Source of the DNA: an uncultured Pseudomonadota bacterium
Lineage (GTDB): Bacteria > Myxococcota_A > Bradymonadia > Bradymonadales > Bradymonadaceae
Direction: 5' to 3'
DNA length: 64,000 nucleotides
NCBI GenBank assembly: GCA_913057905.1
Contig: CAJXPB010000011.1
Span: forward strand, 27,972-91,971
Under the pieces are notes generated by a model. The model was not told where the DNA came from and searched no databases. It was given only the letters and a program-made list of their open reading frames with translations. Each line of letters begins with the position of its first letter. The first letter of the stretch is position 1. Below are positions 45,333-53,895 of this stretch, piece by piece. The position numbers were made by a program, and so were the translations under genes.

Positions 45333-47024
45333 TCAAACATCCGCCTGCCAGTCCGCCTTTTCAAAGACGTAGAGCCGATTTCGGGCGCGGGAGGCGGCGA
45401 CGTAGCGGGCTTCTGGAGAGCAACGGGGGTGGTCGGGGTCGACGTCGGCGAAGATGACGACGTCGCGCTCCAGGCCCTTGAAGCCGCCGATGGAGTCGTG
45501 AAGGAGTTTGTGGTCGGATTCCTCGAGGGTGTCGGTGATCTCGAGGCCGCCGATGGAGTCGCAGTCGGCCAGCACGGAATTGGGTCGTGAGCGTGGGGTT
45601 AGGATCACGAGCTGTTCGGGGGAGAGTCGTTCCTCGGTGACGAGTTGGCGGACCAGTCGGCCGATGGCTTTTCGCTCGTTTTCCCTGGAGTTGTAGCACT
45701 GGATCTCGGGCGGCTCGCCGCGGGGCGCTCGAGGGTGTGACTGCGGGCTGTGGTCGGTGGAGAACGCCGAGATCGCCTCGTGGATGGCACGGGTATTTCG
45801 GAAGTTCTGGGTCAGCGGCAGGATGTGTTCGATCTGCGGCATCTCGCCGTGGCGGTCGAAGATGTCCTGGCCGGAATCGAGGAAGGCGACCAGCCGGCCG
45901 TCGGAGCCGCCGGCGAGCCCGGCTTCGAGGGCGTCCCACCAGGAGGAGTCGAAGTCCTGGGCCTCGTCGACGACGATGGCATCCCACCGGGGTTCGTCCT
46001 CGGATTCGAGGGCCTCGAAGAGCGCGATGGGCGCGTCCTCCTCCCAGAAGCGACTCTGATCTTCCTTGTCGGCGTCGTCGTCGGGGAAGTCGAACCCGTC
46101 GGAGGCCTCGATGGCCTCGCCGCACAGGCCGTGAAAGTGGGCGACCTCGGCGTCGTCGAGCTTTTCATCCAGGGATTCGGCGAGTTTTCGGTTAAAACAG
46201 GTCAGGAGTACGCGATGGCCGTCGTCGGCCAGCATGCGCGCCGCCTCCAGCGCCAACAGGGACTTGCCCGTTCCGGCACCTCCTTCGACGCGGAGGCGCT
46301 CGTGATCCTTCAGCGAGCGGATCACAGCCAACTGTTCCTGGCTGAGCCGCTCGAACTGCCGGTCCTCGGCCCGGATCTCGGCGGCCATCGTCTGCACCAG
46401 CGAGGTCGGCGGGTACAGGACCTTCTGGCAGAAGGCATCGATGAGCGCCTGACCGATGGGCGATTTGTCGCGTCGCTTGCTCCAGAACTCCATCGCCTGG
46501 CGCACCGCCGATTCGATGTCGTCGAAATCGGCGCTGGAAAAGCAGATCTTGTCGTCGGCCTCCAGCGGCAGATTCGCCTGCTGGGCGGACGCCAGGGGAA
46601 AGGCCGCCGCGGTGCCGTAGGCGTAGGGGAAGCCGCCTCCGCGTGGGATGGGCTCGAATTCAGGATCATCGACCTCGCGCAGACGGCTCTTTAACTGAGG
46701 GAGCAACTGGCGAAGTTGGCTATCGGCCTGCTCCCAGGGGCTCTCGTTCATCGGCTCGGCCGACCCATTGTACCAGCGTTGCCAGCGACCGTTGTGATCG
46801 CGCTCGACGCCGCCGCCCTTGCACTCGACGACGAGCAGCCCCAGCTCCGGGTGTACGATCAGGAAGTCGATTTCACCCTGCTGGCCATCGTCGGTCAGAA
46901 GCTCCAGGCCGTGAAAGACGCGGAAGTCGTCGGGGAGGTCTCGTTCGAAGGCCAGATACGCGTCACGTTCGGCCTTGGAGCCCTGTTCGTTCGGCGGCGG
47001 AGTCGACGGTGTCATCACGGCCAT
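45333..47024 (-). CDS. NERD-domain nuclease fused to superfamily 1 helicase
   Basis: The protein is 563 residues. The N-terminal NERD domain (about 15-120) has GEIDFLIVHPELGLLVVECKGG, the expected restriction-endonuclease-like D-x-n-ExK core. A UvrD-like helicase follows: Walker A VEGGAGTGKSLLALEAA, VLLTCFNRKLAESL, Walker B AIVVDEAQDFDSSWWDAL, PLTQNFRNTRAIHEAI, and the C-terminal GLERDVVIFADVD and RYVAASRARNRLYVF. Proteins with this pairing are linked to DNA repair or defence, but the role here is not fixed. It could start at 47015 instead. It lies 78 bases from the HAD gene. Confidence 0.92.
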   Translation of the reverse strand: MAVMTPSTPPPNEQGSKAERDAYLAFERDLPDDFRVFHGLELLTDDGQQGEIDFLIVHPELGLLVVECKGGGVERDHNGRWQRWYNGSAEPMNESPWEQADSQLRQLLPQLKSRLREVDDPEFEPIPRGGGFPYAYGTAAAFPLASAQQANLPLEADDKICFSSADFDDIESAVRQAMEFWSKRRDKSPIGQALIDAFCQKVLYPPTSLVQTMAAEIRAEDRQFERLSQEQLAVIRSLKDHERLRVEGGAGTGKSLLALEAARMLADDGHRVLLTCFNRKLAESLDEKLDDAEVAHFHGLCGEAIEASDGFDFPDDDADKEDQSRFWEEDAPIALFEALESEDEPRWDAIVVDEAQDFDSSWWDALEAGLAGGSDGRLVAFLDSGQDIFDRHGEMPQIEHILPLTQNFRNTRAIHEAISAFSTDHSPQSHPRAPRGEPPEIQCYNSRENERKAIGRLVRQLVTEERLSPEQLVILTPRSRPNSVLADCDSIGGLEITDTLEESDHKLLHDSIGGFKGLERDVVIFADVDPDHPRCSPEARYVAASRARNRLYVFEKADWQADV

Positions 47025-47102
47025 TTCGGCCCCCGTTTTGGCGAAGATTACGGTCCCCGGCTGTATATCAAAGGCTTCGACAGTAAAGCAACGGCGAGGG
47101 CG

Positions 47103-47786
47103 TCAAACGGCCGCCTCTCGAAGGGAGCGGATGACACTATTCCGATCATTGAAATCCGACACGAGGCGCTCCGCACCGGCGGACTCAAGCTTTCGGCCGT
47201 GCTTGCCCGAGCCGACGCCCACGAAGCCCATGTCCAGATGCCTGGCGACCTTCAGATCCCACTCGCCATCGCCCACGTAGACGGCACCACTGAGGTCGGA
47301 GGGTGCCGTGCGGGCGCCGCGCTCGTAGGCGGCCGACAGGATCTCGTGGCGGCGGTGGGAGTCGCTGGAGGTGCCCATGGGAATCGGCCCGTGGTCGACG
47401 CCGATGAGGTTCAGCTTTAGCTCGGCGGTGGGATGCCAGTTTCCGGTGGCCACACCGACCTGATGGTCCGAGGAGGCGAGGAGCCAGTCGACGAAGTCGG
47501 GGGCGCCATCGACGGGATGGACCGTCTCGGGCGCCAGGCGAGCTTCGAGCTCACGGGTGTATTCGGTACGGACCACCTTGAGGGTCTCTTCGACGTCGTC
47601 GACTCGGCCCGCCTCGGCGAGCATCTGTCTGGCGATGCCCTCGTCGGTGACGTGGTCGAAGTCGCCGATGCCCCGACCATTGGTCTCGCCGCCGGTGTGG
47701 CGCTCGAGCACCTCGAAGAAGCAATCGGCCGCGCCGTCGATGGTGTGGACGAGCGTGCCGTCTATGTCGAAGATGACCAGAAGCAT
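47103..47786 (-). CDS. HAD-superfamily hydrolase (phosphatase-like)
   Basis: The protein is 227 residues from the ATG at 47786. Motif 1 is LVIFDIDGTLVHT at the N-terminus (Asp nucleophile), motif 2 GVATGN, motif 4 VYVGDGEWDLKVARHLDM with the final Asp pair. The cap between is alpha-helical (FDHVTDEGIARQMLAEAGRV), as in phosphoglycolate-phosphatase-type members. The substrate is unknown. The longer frame to 48254 overlaps the hypothetical gene on the other strand and is a shadow. It diverges from the 47817 gene with 30 bases between starts. Confidence 0.93.
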   Translation of the reverse strand: MLLVIFDIDGTLVHTIDGAADCFFEVLERHTGGETNGRGIGDFDHVTDEGIARQMLAEAGRVDDVEETLKVVRTEYTRELEARLAPETVHPVDGAPDFVDWLLASSDHQVGVATGNWHPTAELKLNLIGVDHGPIPMGTSSDSHRRHEILSAAYERGARTAPSDLSGAVYVGDGEWDLKVARHLDMGFVGVGSGKHGRKLESAGAERLVSDFNDRNSVIRSLREAAV

Positions 47787-47816
47787 GGGTCTCTTATAAC
47801 ACGAACTGGAGTCACA

Positions 47817-48146
47817 ATGGCAGACATCGACGAGTTGGAAGCCTACGCCGACGAGCTGCAGGAGCGCGGCGCCGAGACGGTAGTCGTGCGTTGGATCGAC
47901 GAGAAGCGGCCCGTCTCCGTGGATCCCGACGACCCGGAAGCGGCCGAGGCCGTGCCCGACGATCGGCCCACCGAAGGACGGTCGAGTTTCACGGTCAAAA
48001 AGGTGACCGAGGTGACGTTGAAGGCCGGCATCGACGGCGAGGTCGAGGAGCGAACGTTCGAAGGCCTGCCGTATCGGCAAGTGCGGGCGACGCTGGCGCC
48101 CTACGACTTCGAGACGATCTACCGGTCGAACAACTTCAATCGTTAA
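47817..48146 (+). CDS. Small acidic uncharacterised protein
   Basis: The protein is 109 residues from the ATG at 47817. It is acidic in the first half (ELEAYADELQERGAETVVVRW, DPDDPEAAEAVPDDRP) and beta-like in the second (FTVKKVTEVTLKAGIDGEVEERTFEGLPYRQV, read in parts), ending YRSNNFNR. No motif was recognised and there is no signal peptide. It stands between divergent HAD and convergent hutI genes, with four bases between its stop and that of hutI. It is clearly coding by composition. Confidence 0.65.
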   Translation: MADIDELEAYADELQERGAETVVVRWIDEKRPVSVDPDDPEAAEAVPDDRPTEGRSSFTVKKVTEVTLKAGIDGEVEERTFEGLPYRQVRATLAPYDFETIYRSNNFNR

Positions 48147-48150
48147 CCTT

Positions 48151-49443
48151 CTAGCCTTCGGTGTTGGTCCAGTAGCCGATCGAACCGTCCTGGATGACGC
48201 CGGAGACGTGGTTCGTGCCCACGTGGTACGGGATGTACTGGTAGTGCGGCGCATTCAGCATGGTCAGGTTGGCGGGTTCACCGCGGCGGATGCGGCCGAT
48301 GTCGTCGCGGTCCATCGCCTTGGCCGCGCCGATGGTGACGCCTCGGAGCGCCTCGCCGGGGGTCATCTGGTGGAGGTTGCAGGCCAGATTCATGACCATG
48401 CCCAGGTCCTGGGTCATCGCGGTGCCCGGGTTGAAGTCGGTCGAAAGGGCGACTTCGCAGCCGACTTTGAGGGCCTGGCGAGCGGGCGCGAGTTGGTCAG
48501 TGGTGCCCAGAAAGACGTTGACGGCGGGCAGGACGACGGCGGTGACGTCGCTGTTGGCCATCGCCTTGAGCGCATCCTTGGAGACGTGTTCCAGGTGGTC
48601 CGCGCTGCTTGCTCCGAGCTCCGCCGCCATCATCGCGCCGCCTGAGTCGCTGAGTTGCTCGGCGTGAATCCGGGGCGTCATGTCGTGGCCCTTGCCGGTC
48701 ATCAGCACGCGCTCGGCCTCGCTGACGGTAAAGGCGCCGCGGTCGCAGAAGACGTCGCAGTAGTCGGCCAGGTCCTCTTCGGACACGGCGGGAATCATCT
48801 CGTTGCAGATCAGATCGACGTAGCCCTCGCGGTCGTCCTTGAAGTCGCGGGGCACGGTGTGGGCGCCCATGAAGCAACTGACAAGCTCGCAGGGGACGTC
48901 CTCGTCGCGGACCCGGTCGATGGCGCGCAGCATCTTGAGTTCATCTTCGAGCGTCAGCCCGTAGCCGCTTTTGACCTCCAGGGTCGTCACGCCCTTGCGC
49001 ACGAATTCAAAGACGCGATTGAGGAGCGATTGCGCCAACTCGTCGACGCTCGCTTCGCGGACGGCATCGACGGTATTGAGGATGCCGCCGCCGGCCTCGA
49101 GGATGTCCGAGTAGGAGCGCCCGGCATTGCGCAGCACGAACTCATCGGCGCGGTCGCCGGCAAACACGGAGTGGGTGTGGCATTCGACCCAGCCGGGGGT
49201 AACGACGCCGGCGCGGGCCTGGGAGACGTCGTTGCCGCGGGCCTCGTCGGGCCGCTCATCCCAGGGCCCGTACCAGTTTATGACACCGTCTTTGACGAAG
49301 ACGCCGGCGTCTTCGAGCAACCCGCAGATCGCCCGGTCGCGAGCCTCCAGATCACCCTGAGAATCGTAGTTTTGAAGAGCCGGTGCGTCCTCCGGCATTG
49401 TCAGGAGCTGGTCGGCGTGTATCGCGATGGTATCCAGAGACAT
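48151..49443 (-). CDS. hutI: Imidazolonepropionase
   Basis: HutI opens imidazolone propionate in histidine degradation. The protein is 430 residues from the ATG at 49443, which has GGAGG upstream. The amidohydrolase metal motif is VTPGWVECHTHSVFAGDRADEF. The segment LEVKSGYGLTLEDELKMLRAIDRV is typical of HutI, and later blocks read VSCFMGAHTVPRDF, HAEQLSDSGGAMMAAELGASSADHLEH and LSTDFNPGTAMTQDL. Other hut genes are not in the window. Its start diverges from the acyltransferase gene, with a 79-base gap. Confidence 0.95.
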   Translation of the reverse strand: MSLDTIAIHADQLLTMPEDAPALQNYDSQGDLEARDRAICGLLEDAGVFVKDGVINWYGPWDERPDEARGNDVSQARAGVVTPGWVECHTHSVFAGDRADEFVLRNAGRSYSDILEAGGGILNTVDAVREASVDELAQSLLNRVFEFVRKGVTTLEVKSGYGLTLEDELKMLRAIDRVRDEDVPCELVSCFMGAHTVPRDFKDDREGYVDLICNEMIPAVSEEDLADYCDVFCDRGAFTVSEAERVLMTGKGHDMTPRIHAEQLSDSGGAMMAAELGASSADHLEHVSKDALKAMANSDVTAVVLPAVNVFLGTTDQLAPARQALKVGCEVALSTDFNPGTAMTQDLGMVMNLACNLHQMTPGEALRGVTIGAAKAMDRDDIGRIRRGEPANLTMLNAPHYQYIPYHVGTNHVSGVIQDGSIGYWTNTEG

Positions 49444-49522
49444 GGAACCTCCGTGGAAAGTGAGAGCTGTCGTGGGGAAAAGATCGGTAGTCGATCGGGG
49501 AGCGCTTGCCAAGACCGGGGCG

Positions 49523-50128
49523 ATGATCGGACACTTGCCGCGCCAATCTCAGGGAACCCGGAGTCGAGCATTGTTAAAAACCTTGGCCCAGCAGTGGATG
49601 ACCGCCACGGGGTGGTCGATCCACAGCGAGATACCGCCGTCGCTGGACAAATACGTGCTGATCGGGGCGCCTCACACCAGCAACTGGGACCTCGTCTATT
49701 CGCTGGCGACGGCCTCGATTCTGGATATGGAGTTTCACTGGGTCGGCAAACGGGAGCTCTTTGACACACCCGGCCTGGGATGGCTGATGCGAACGACGGG
49801 CGGGATGCCGGTGGATCGCAACAGTCGCACCAACAGCGTCGATCAGATCGCGGCACACTTTCGCGAACACGACCGCATCGCCCTGACGATCGCTCCGGAG
49901 GGGACTCGCGGCCCCACGGATCGTTGGAAGACGGGCTTCTATCACATTGCCCGAGCGGCGAATGTGCCGATTATCGCTGGTGCACTCGACTATCGAACGC
50001 GGGAAGTCCGCCTCAGCGCACCCATCGACCCCACACAACCTCTGGAGCAACTGATGGCATCGCTGAGACGCTACTACCGAGACGTTCGTGGTCGGAATCA
50101 CGAAAACTTTACTCCTCCCACTCTGTAG
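49523..50128 (+). CDS. PlsC-type acyltransferase family protein
   Basis: The protein is 201 residues from the ATG at 49523 (an upstream open frame overlaps hutI). The acyltransferase motifs are present: IGAPHTSNWDLVYSLATA (H-x4-D), GTPGLGW-like segment reading DTPGLGWLMRTTGGMPVDRN, and IAPEGTRGPTDRWKTGFYHIA, the EGTR block. It probably acylates a lysophospholipid or a related acceptor at the inner membrane. Relatives of this small type are often annotated as 1-acylglycerol-3-phosphate acyltransferases, but the acceptor is not fixed. It is followed 10 bases later by the carbonic anhydrase gene. Confidence 0.88.
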   Translation: MIGHLPRQSQGTRSRALLKTLAQQWMTATGWSIHSEIPPSLDKYVLIGAPHTSNWDLVYSLATASILDMEFHWVGKRELFDTPGLGWLMRTTGGMPVDRNSRTNSVDQIAAHFREHDRIALTIAPEGTRGPTDRWKTGFYHIARAANVPIIAGALDYRTREVRLSAPIDPTQPLEQLMASLRRYYRDVRGRNHENFTPPTL

Positions 50129-50138
50129 GAGATACGCC

Positions 50139-50963
50139 ATGAAACGCACTGCTTTTCTGTTGTTCGGATTTCTGATCGCCGGTTCACTGGCCCTGGTCGG
50201 GTGCGAACAGCCCACCGACCAAGCGAACGACCAAGCGAGCCAGAAACAAAAGGCCGACGACGAGGCCGACGAGCAGGCCGAACAAAAGGACCGCCAGGCC
50301 GACGACGAGGCGGACGAGGGGAAAACCGAGCCCGACCCCGAGGCGATGGCCATGACCAAGGAGCGTCAGTCGGAGATGACGCCAGAGGCGGCCATCGAGC
50401 GACTGCAGGAAGGCAATGAGCGGTTTGTCGAAGACGGCAGGCTAGATCGTGACCTCAACACACAGGTCTCCGAGACCGCCGAAGGTCAGTATCCCTTCGC
50501 CGCCGTGCTGGGCTGTGTCGACTCGCGCGTGCCACCCGAGGTCATCTTCGACCAGGGCATCGGCGACATCTTCTCGGCTCGCGTCGCGGGCAACTTCGTC
50601 AACGACGACATGCTCGGCAGCCTCGAGTTCGCCACCAAGGTCGCCGGCGCCAAAGCAGTCGTGGTGCTCGGGCACACGAGCTGCGGCGCGGTGAAAGGCG
50701 CATGCGATAATGTCGAGCTGGGCCATGTCTCGTCGCTGGTCAAAAATATTCGACCGTCCGTCGACGATGTGGTCGACGAGGACGAGACGTGCTCATCGGA
50801 GGATACCGAGACGGTCAATACGATCGCCGAAGCCAACGTCGAGCGGACCGTCGAGCAGATCCGCAAGCAGAGCTCGATCCTCAAGGAGCTCGAAGACAAC
50901 GGCGAGATTGCAATCGTCGGAGCGATGTACGATGTGAAGACCGGCGAGGTTGAATTCTACTGA
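50139..50963 (+). CDS. Beta-type carbonic anhydrase with lipoprotein signal
   Basis: The protein is 274 residues. The ATG has TAGGAGA seven bases upstream. The N-terminus is a lipoprotein signal (FLIAGSLALVGC, Cys22), followed by a 50-residue highly charged linker (ADDEADEQAEQKDRQADDEAD). The beta-CA domain has Cys126-x-Asp128-x-Arg130 (LGCVDSRVPPE) and His179/Cys182 (VVLGHTSCGAV), the complete zinc and Asp/Arg set. It would interconvert CO2 and bicarbonate outside the cytoplasm, tethered to a membrane. Beta-CAs are usually cytoplasmic, so the lipoprotein form is uncommon. Confidence 0.93.
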   Translation: MKRTAFLLFGFLIAGSLALVGCEQPTDQANDQASQKQKADDEADEQAEQKDRQADDEADEGKTEPDPEAMAMTKERQSEMTPEAAIERLQEGNERFVEDGRLDRDLNTQVSETAEGQYPFAAVLGCVDSRVPPEVIFDQGIGDIFSARVAGNFVNDDMLGSLEFATKVAGAKAVVVLGHTSCGAVKGACDNVELGHVSSLVKNIRPSVDDVVDEDETCSSEDTETVNTIAEANVERTVEQIRKQSSILKELEDNGEIAIVGAMYDVKTGEVEFY

Positions 50964-50974
50964 AGGTCAGTTGT

Positions 50975-52948
50975 TTGAATCTTCTGAGCATCGACAATCT
51001 GGCGATGCGCTTCGGAGAGGAGCCGGTCTTCGAAGGGCTGGAGGCCGGGATCGACCAGGGCGAAAACGTCGCCCTGGTCGGGCCCAACGGCGTGGGGAAA
51101 TCGACTCTCCTGAAGATCATCGCGGGGCACTTCGCGCCCGATGGGGGCTCGATCTCGCTGCGTCAGGGCGCCCGGGTGGCGTACCTGGAGCAGGAGGCGA
51201 CCTTCGACGACAGCGCCCCGCCGCGCCGGCTCGCCAATGAGGCGATGACCGAGGTGCGCGAGGCGATCGCGGAGTACGAGCAGATCAGCGACAGCCTGTC
51301 GGATCCGCAGACCGCCGAGGATTCCGACCGGGTCAACGACCTGGTGGAGCGCCAGCACGAACTTCAGTCGCGCATCGAACGGCTCGGCGGCTGGGAGTGG
51401 GAACATCGCGTCGACACTATTTTGGATCAGCTCGGCATCCTCGACTTCGAAGATCGTCCGCTGGGCAGCCTCTCGGGCGGCCAGCGCCGGCGGGTGGCCC
51501 TGGCCCGGGTGTTGCTCAAACATCCCGACCTGTTGCTTCTGGACGAGCCGACCAATCATCTGGACCCGGCGACCTCCGAATGGCTGGAGGAGTGGCTCAT
51601 CGAATTTCCCGGAGCCACGTTGTTTGTGTCGCACGACCGGTATTTTCTGGAGCGGGTCGCCGACCGGATCATGGAGCTCGATCCCTTCGACGGCCTCTTC
51701 GTCCACCCCGACGACTTCCAGACCTTTATCGAGCGCAAACACGAGCGCCGCCACATTCGCCAGCGCACCCAGGAGCGGCGGCGCAAAAAGATCGAGCAGG
51801 AGATGGAGTGGCTCGATTCGGGCGTCAAATCCCAGGGCCGCAACTCGAAGGACCGTCGCCGCGAGCTCGAGGAGATGGCCCGCAAAAACGACCAGGCCGA
51901 CTACCAACGTGATCTCGTCGACATGGAGGTCCACAAAAATCGCGACTTCGGCGTGACGATCCTGGAGGGCCGGGGGCTGCATGTGTCGCGCGGCGACAAA
52001 ACACTGCTGGAGGGCGCCCACATTCAGGTGACCCACGGCGACATGGACGAGGGCGACAAGATAGGTCTGCTGGGCCCGAACGGCTGCGGCAAGACGACGC
52101 TCTTGCACGTGTTGCGCGGCGAGAACAAGCCCGATGCCGGCCGCATCGAGCGGGGCAGCAAGACCGACACGGCCTTTATGACCCAGGACTACGCGCCGTT
52201 CGACCCCGACGCGACCGTCTACGACGCCTTCTCGCAGTCGGACTACGTCTGGCTCGGCGACACGCGCCACCACAAACGTGACTACCTGGAGCGGTTTCTG
52301 TTCGACCGAGACGACCAAAAGGACAAGGTCTCGACGTTGTCGGGCGGCCAGATCCGGCGGCTGCAGCTCGCCAAGGTGATGGCCGAGGACGCAAACCTCC
52401 TGATTCTGGACGAGCCGACCAACGACCTGGACATTCCGACGGTCCATGCGCTCGAAGAAGCGCTCCAGGAGTTCGATGGGTGCGCGATCATCGTCAGCCA
52501 CGATCGGTATTTTCTGAACCGCGTCTGCAATACGATCGTGGCGTTCGAGGACCGAAAGCTGACACGCTACGAAGGAGATTACGACGACTACCGGGCCCGG
52601 CGCGACGAGCCGGAGGCGCTGACCGAAGACGCCCACGCGGCCTCCGGCGGCGAGCAACCCGATGACAGTGGAACCGACGCGCAGGAGCGGGCGTCTCAAA
52701 ATCTCGACGACGACGAGCCCGAACCGCTGAACTACCGCGAGCAACAGGAACTCGATTCGATCGAGGAGCGGATCGTCGAGGCCGAACAACGCAAAGAAGA
52801 TCTCGAGGACAAGCTCAACGATCCGGATCTGTACAGCGAACGGGCCGACGAGATCGAAGACCTCAACCGCGAGTTGCGCAAGGCCGAGGCAACACTCGAG
52901 GAATTGTACAGCCGGTGGACGCATCTCAGCGAGCGAGCCGAGGCCTGA
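50975..52948 (+). CDS. uup: ABC-F family ATPase, Uup-like
   Basis: The protein is 657 residues with two ABC ATPase domains and no membrane part. The first has LVGPNGVGKSTLLKIIAG, LSGGQRRRVALARVLLK and LLLDEPTNHLDP; the second has LLGPNGCGKTTLLHVL, LSGGQIRRLQLAKVM and LILDEPTNDLDIPT. A coiled-coil C-terminus (LDSIEERIVEAEQRKEDLEDKL) is the hallmark of Uup. ABC-F proteins act on ribosomes. The start is TTG at 50975, which keeps the usual N-terminal beta strand (NLLSIDNLAMRFG); an ATG at 51005 would cut it. It lies 11 bases after the carbonic anhydrase stop. Confidence 0.93.
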   Translation: MNLLSIDNLAMRFGEEPVFEGLEAGIDQGENVALVGPNGVGKSTLLKIIAGHFAPDGGSISLRQGARVAYLEQEATFDDSAPPRRLANEAMTEVREAIAEYEQISDSLSDPQTAEDSDRVNDLVERQHELQSRIERLGGWEWEHRVDTILDQLGILDFEDRPLGSLSGGQRRRVALARVLLKHPDLLLLDEPTNHLDPATSEWLEEWLIEFPGATLFVSHDRYFLERVADRIMELDPFDGLFVHPDDFQTFIERKHERRHIRQRTQERRRKKIEQEMEWLDSGVKSQGRNSKDRRRELEEMARKNDQADYQRDLVDMEVHKNRDFGVTILEGRGLHVSRGDKTLLEGAHIQVTHGDMDEGDKIGLLGPNGCGKTTLLHVLRGENKPDAGRIERGSKTDTAFMTQDYAPFDPDATVYDAFSQSDYVWLGDTRHHKRDYLERFLFDRDDQKDKVSTLSGGQIRRLQLAKVMAEDANLLILDEPTNDLDIPTVHALEEALQEFDGCAIIVSHDRYFLNRVCNTIVAFEDRKLTRYEGDYDDYRARRDEPEALTEDAHAASGGEQPDDSGTDAQERASQNLDDDEPEPLNYREQQELDSIEERIVEAEQRKEDLEDKLNDPDLYSERADEIEDLNRELRKAEATLEELYSRWTHLSERAEA

Positions 52949-53043
52949 AGGATCGTCCTCGGCTGGTCATCGCCGCGTCCATGCACATGTTCAGGGCGAC
53001 GCGCGCAGGCTTGCACACAACCTACAACGACGGAGACAACCCG

Positions 53044-53895
53044 ATGACGGCAGCGACGAACGACACCTTCGAGTTGGGCGGCGATATTACGGTCAACCGC
53101 ATGGGATTTGGCGCCATGCGGATTACCGGCGAGGGCATCTGGGGCTGGCCCGACGATCGCGACTACGCGGTTCGGCTGCTCGAGCGCGCCGCCGAGCTGG
53201 GCGTCGATTTCATCGACACGGCCGACTCCTACGGTCCGGAGACCAGTGAATACCTCATCGCCGAGGCCTTCGCGCCCTACAGCGACGGGCCGGTGGTGGC
53301 AACCAAGGGCGGGCTGACCCGAACGGGCCCGGGCTCGTGGCCGACCGACTGCCGGCCCGAGCGGCTGACCCGGTGCATCAACAACTCGCTGAGGCGGCTC
53401 GAGACCGACACCATCGACCTCTACCAGCTCCACGCCGTCGACGACGACGTGCCGCTCGAGGAGAGCCTGGGCGCTCTGGCCCAAGCCAAGGAGGCCGGCA
53501 AAATCAGGCACGTCGGTGTGTCGAACTTCACCGTCGATCAGTTGGAGCGTGCCCGCGACGTCGTCGAGGTCGCGTCGGTGCAGAACATGTACAACCTGTT
53601 CAACCGCAAATACGACGACGTTCTGGACTACTGCACGGAACACGACATCGGGTTTATCCCGTACTTTCCGATCGGCGCGGGCGACCTTCCCGAGGACAAC
53701 GCCGAGTTCGACGCCATCTGCGAGGCAAACTACGCGACCCCGTACCAGATCGCGTTGGCATGGCTGCTTCACCGTTCACCGGTGACGATCCCGATTCCGG
53801 GGACATCGTCGATCGAGCACCTCGAGCAGAACATCGAAGCCCGTGACGTGCAGCTTAACGCCGATGAGATGGAGACCCTCGACGGGCTGGCGTGA
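53044..53895 (+). CDS. Aldo/keto reductase
   Basis: The protein is 283 residues from the ATG at 53044 (GGAG upstream). The catalytic tetrad is visible: Asp in DFIDTADSYG, Tyr in the same block, Lys in VVATKGG and His in LYQLHAVD. The cofactor-binding end reads IPIPGTSSIEHLEQNIEA. It reduces aldehydes or ketones with NADPH, substrate unknown. It converges with the kinase-cyclase gene with no base between stops. A start further upstream (52981) would overlap the ABC-F gene region and lacks a better site. Confidence 0.94.
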   Translation: MTAATNDTFELGGDITVNRMGFGAMRITGEGIWGWPDDRDYAVRLLERAAELGVDFIDTADSYGPETSEYLIAEAFAPYSDGPVVATKGGLTRTGPGSWPTDCRPERLTRCINNSLRRLETDTIDLYQLHAVDDDVPLEESLGALAQAKEAGKIRHVGVSNFTVDQLERARDVVEVASVQNMYNLFNRKYDDVLDYCTEHDIGFIPYFPIGAGDLPEDNAEFDAICEANYATPYQIALAWLLHRSPVTIPIPGTSSIEHLEQNIEARDVQLNADEMETLDGLA

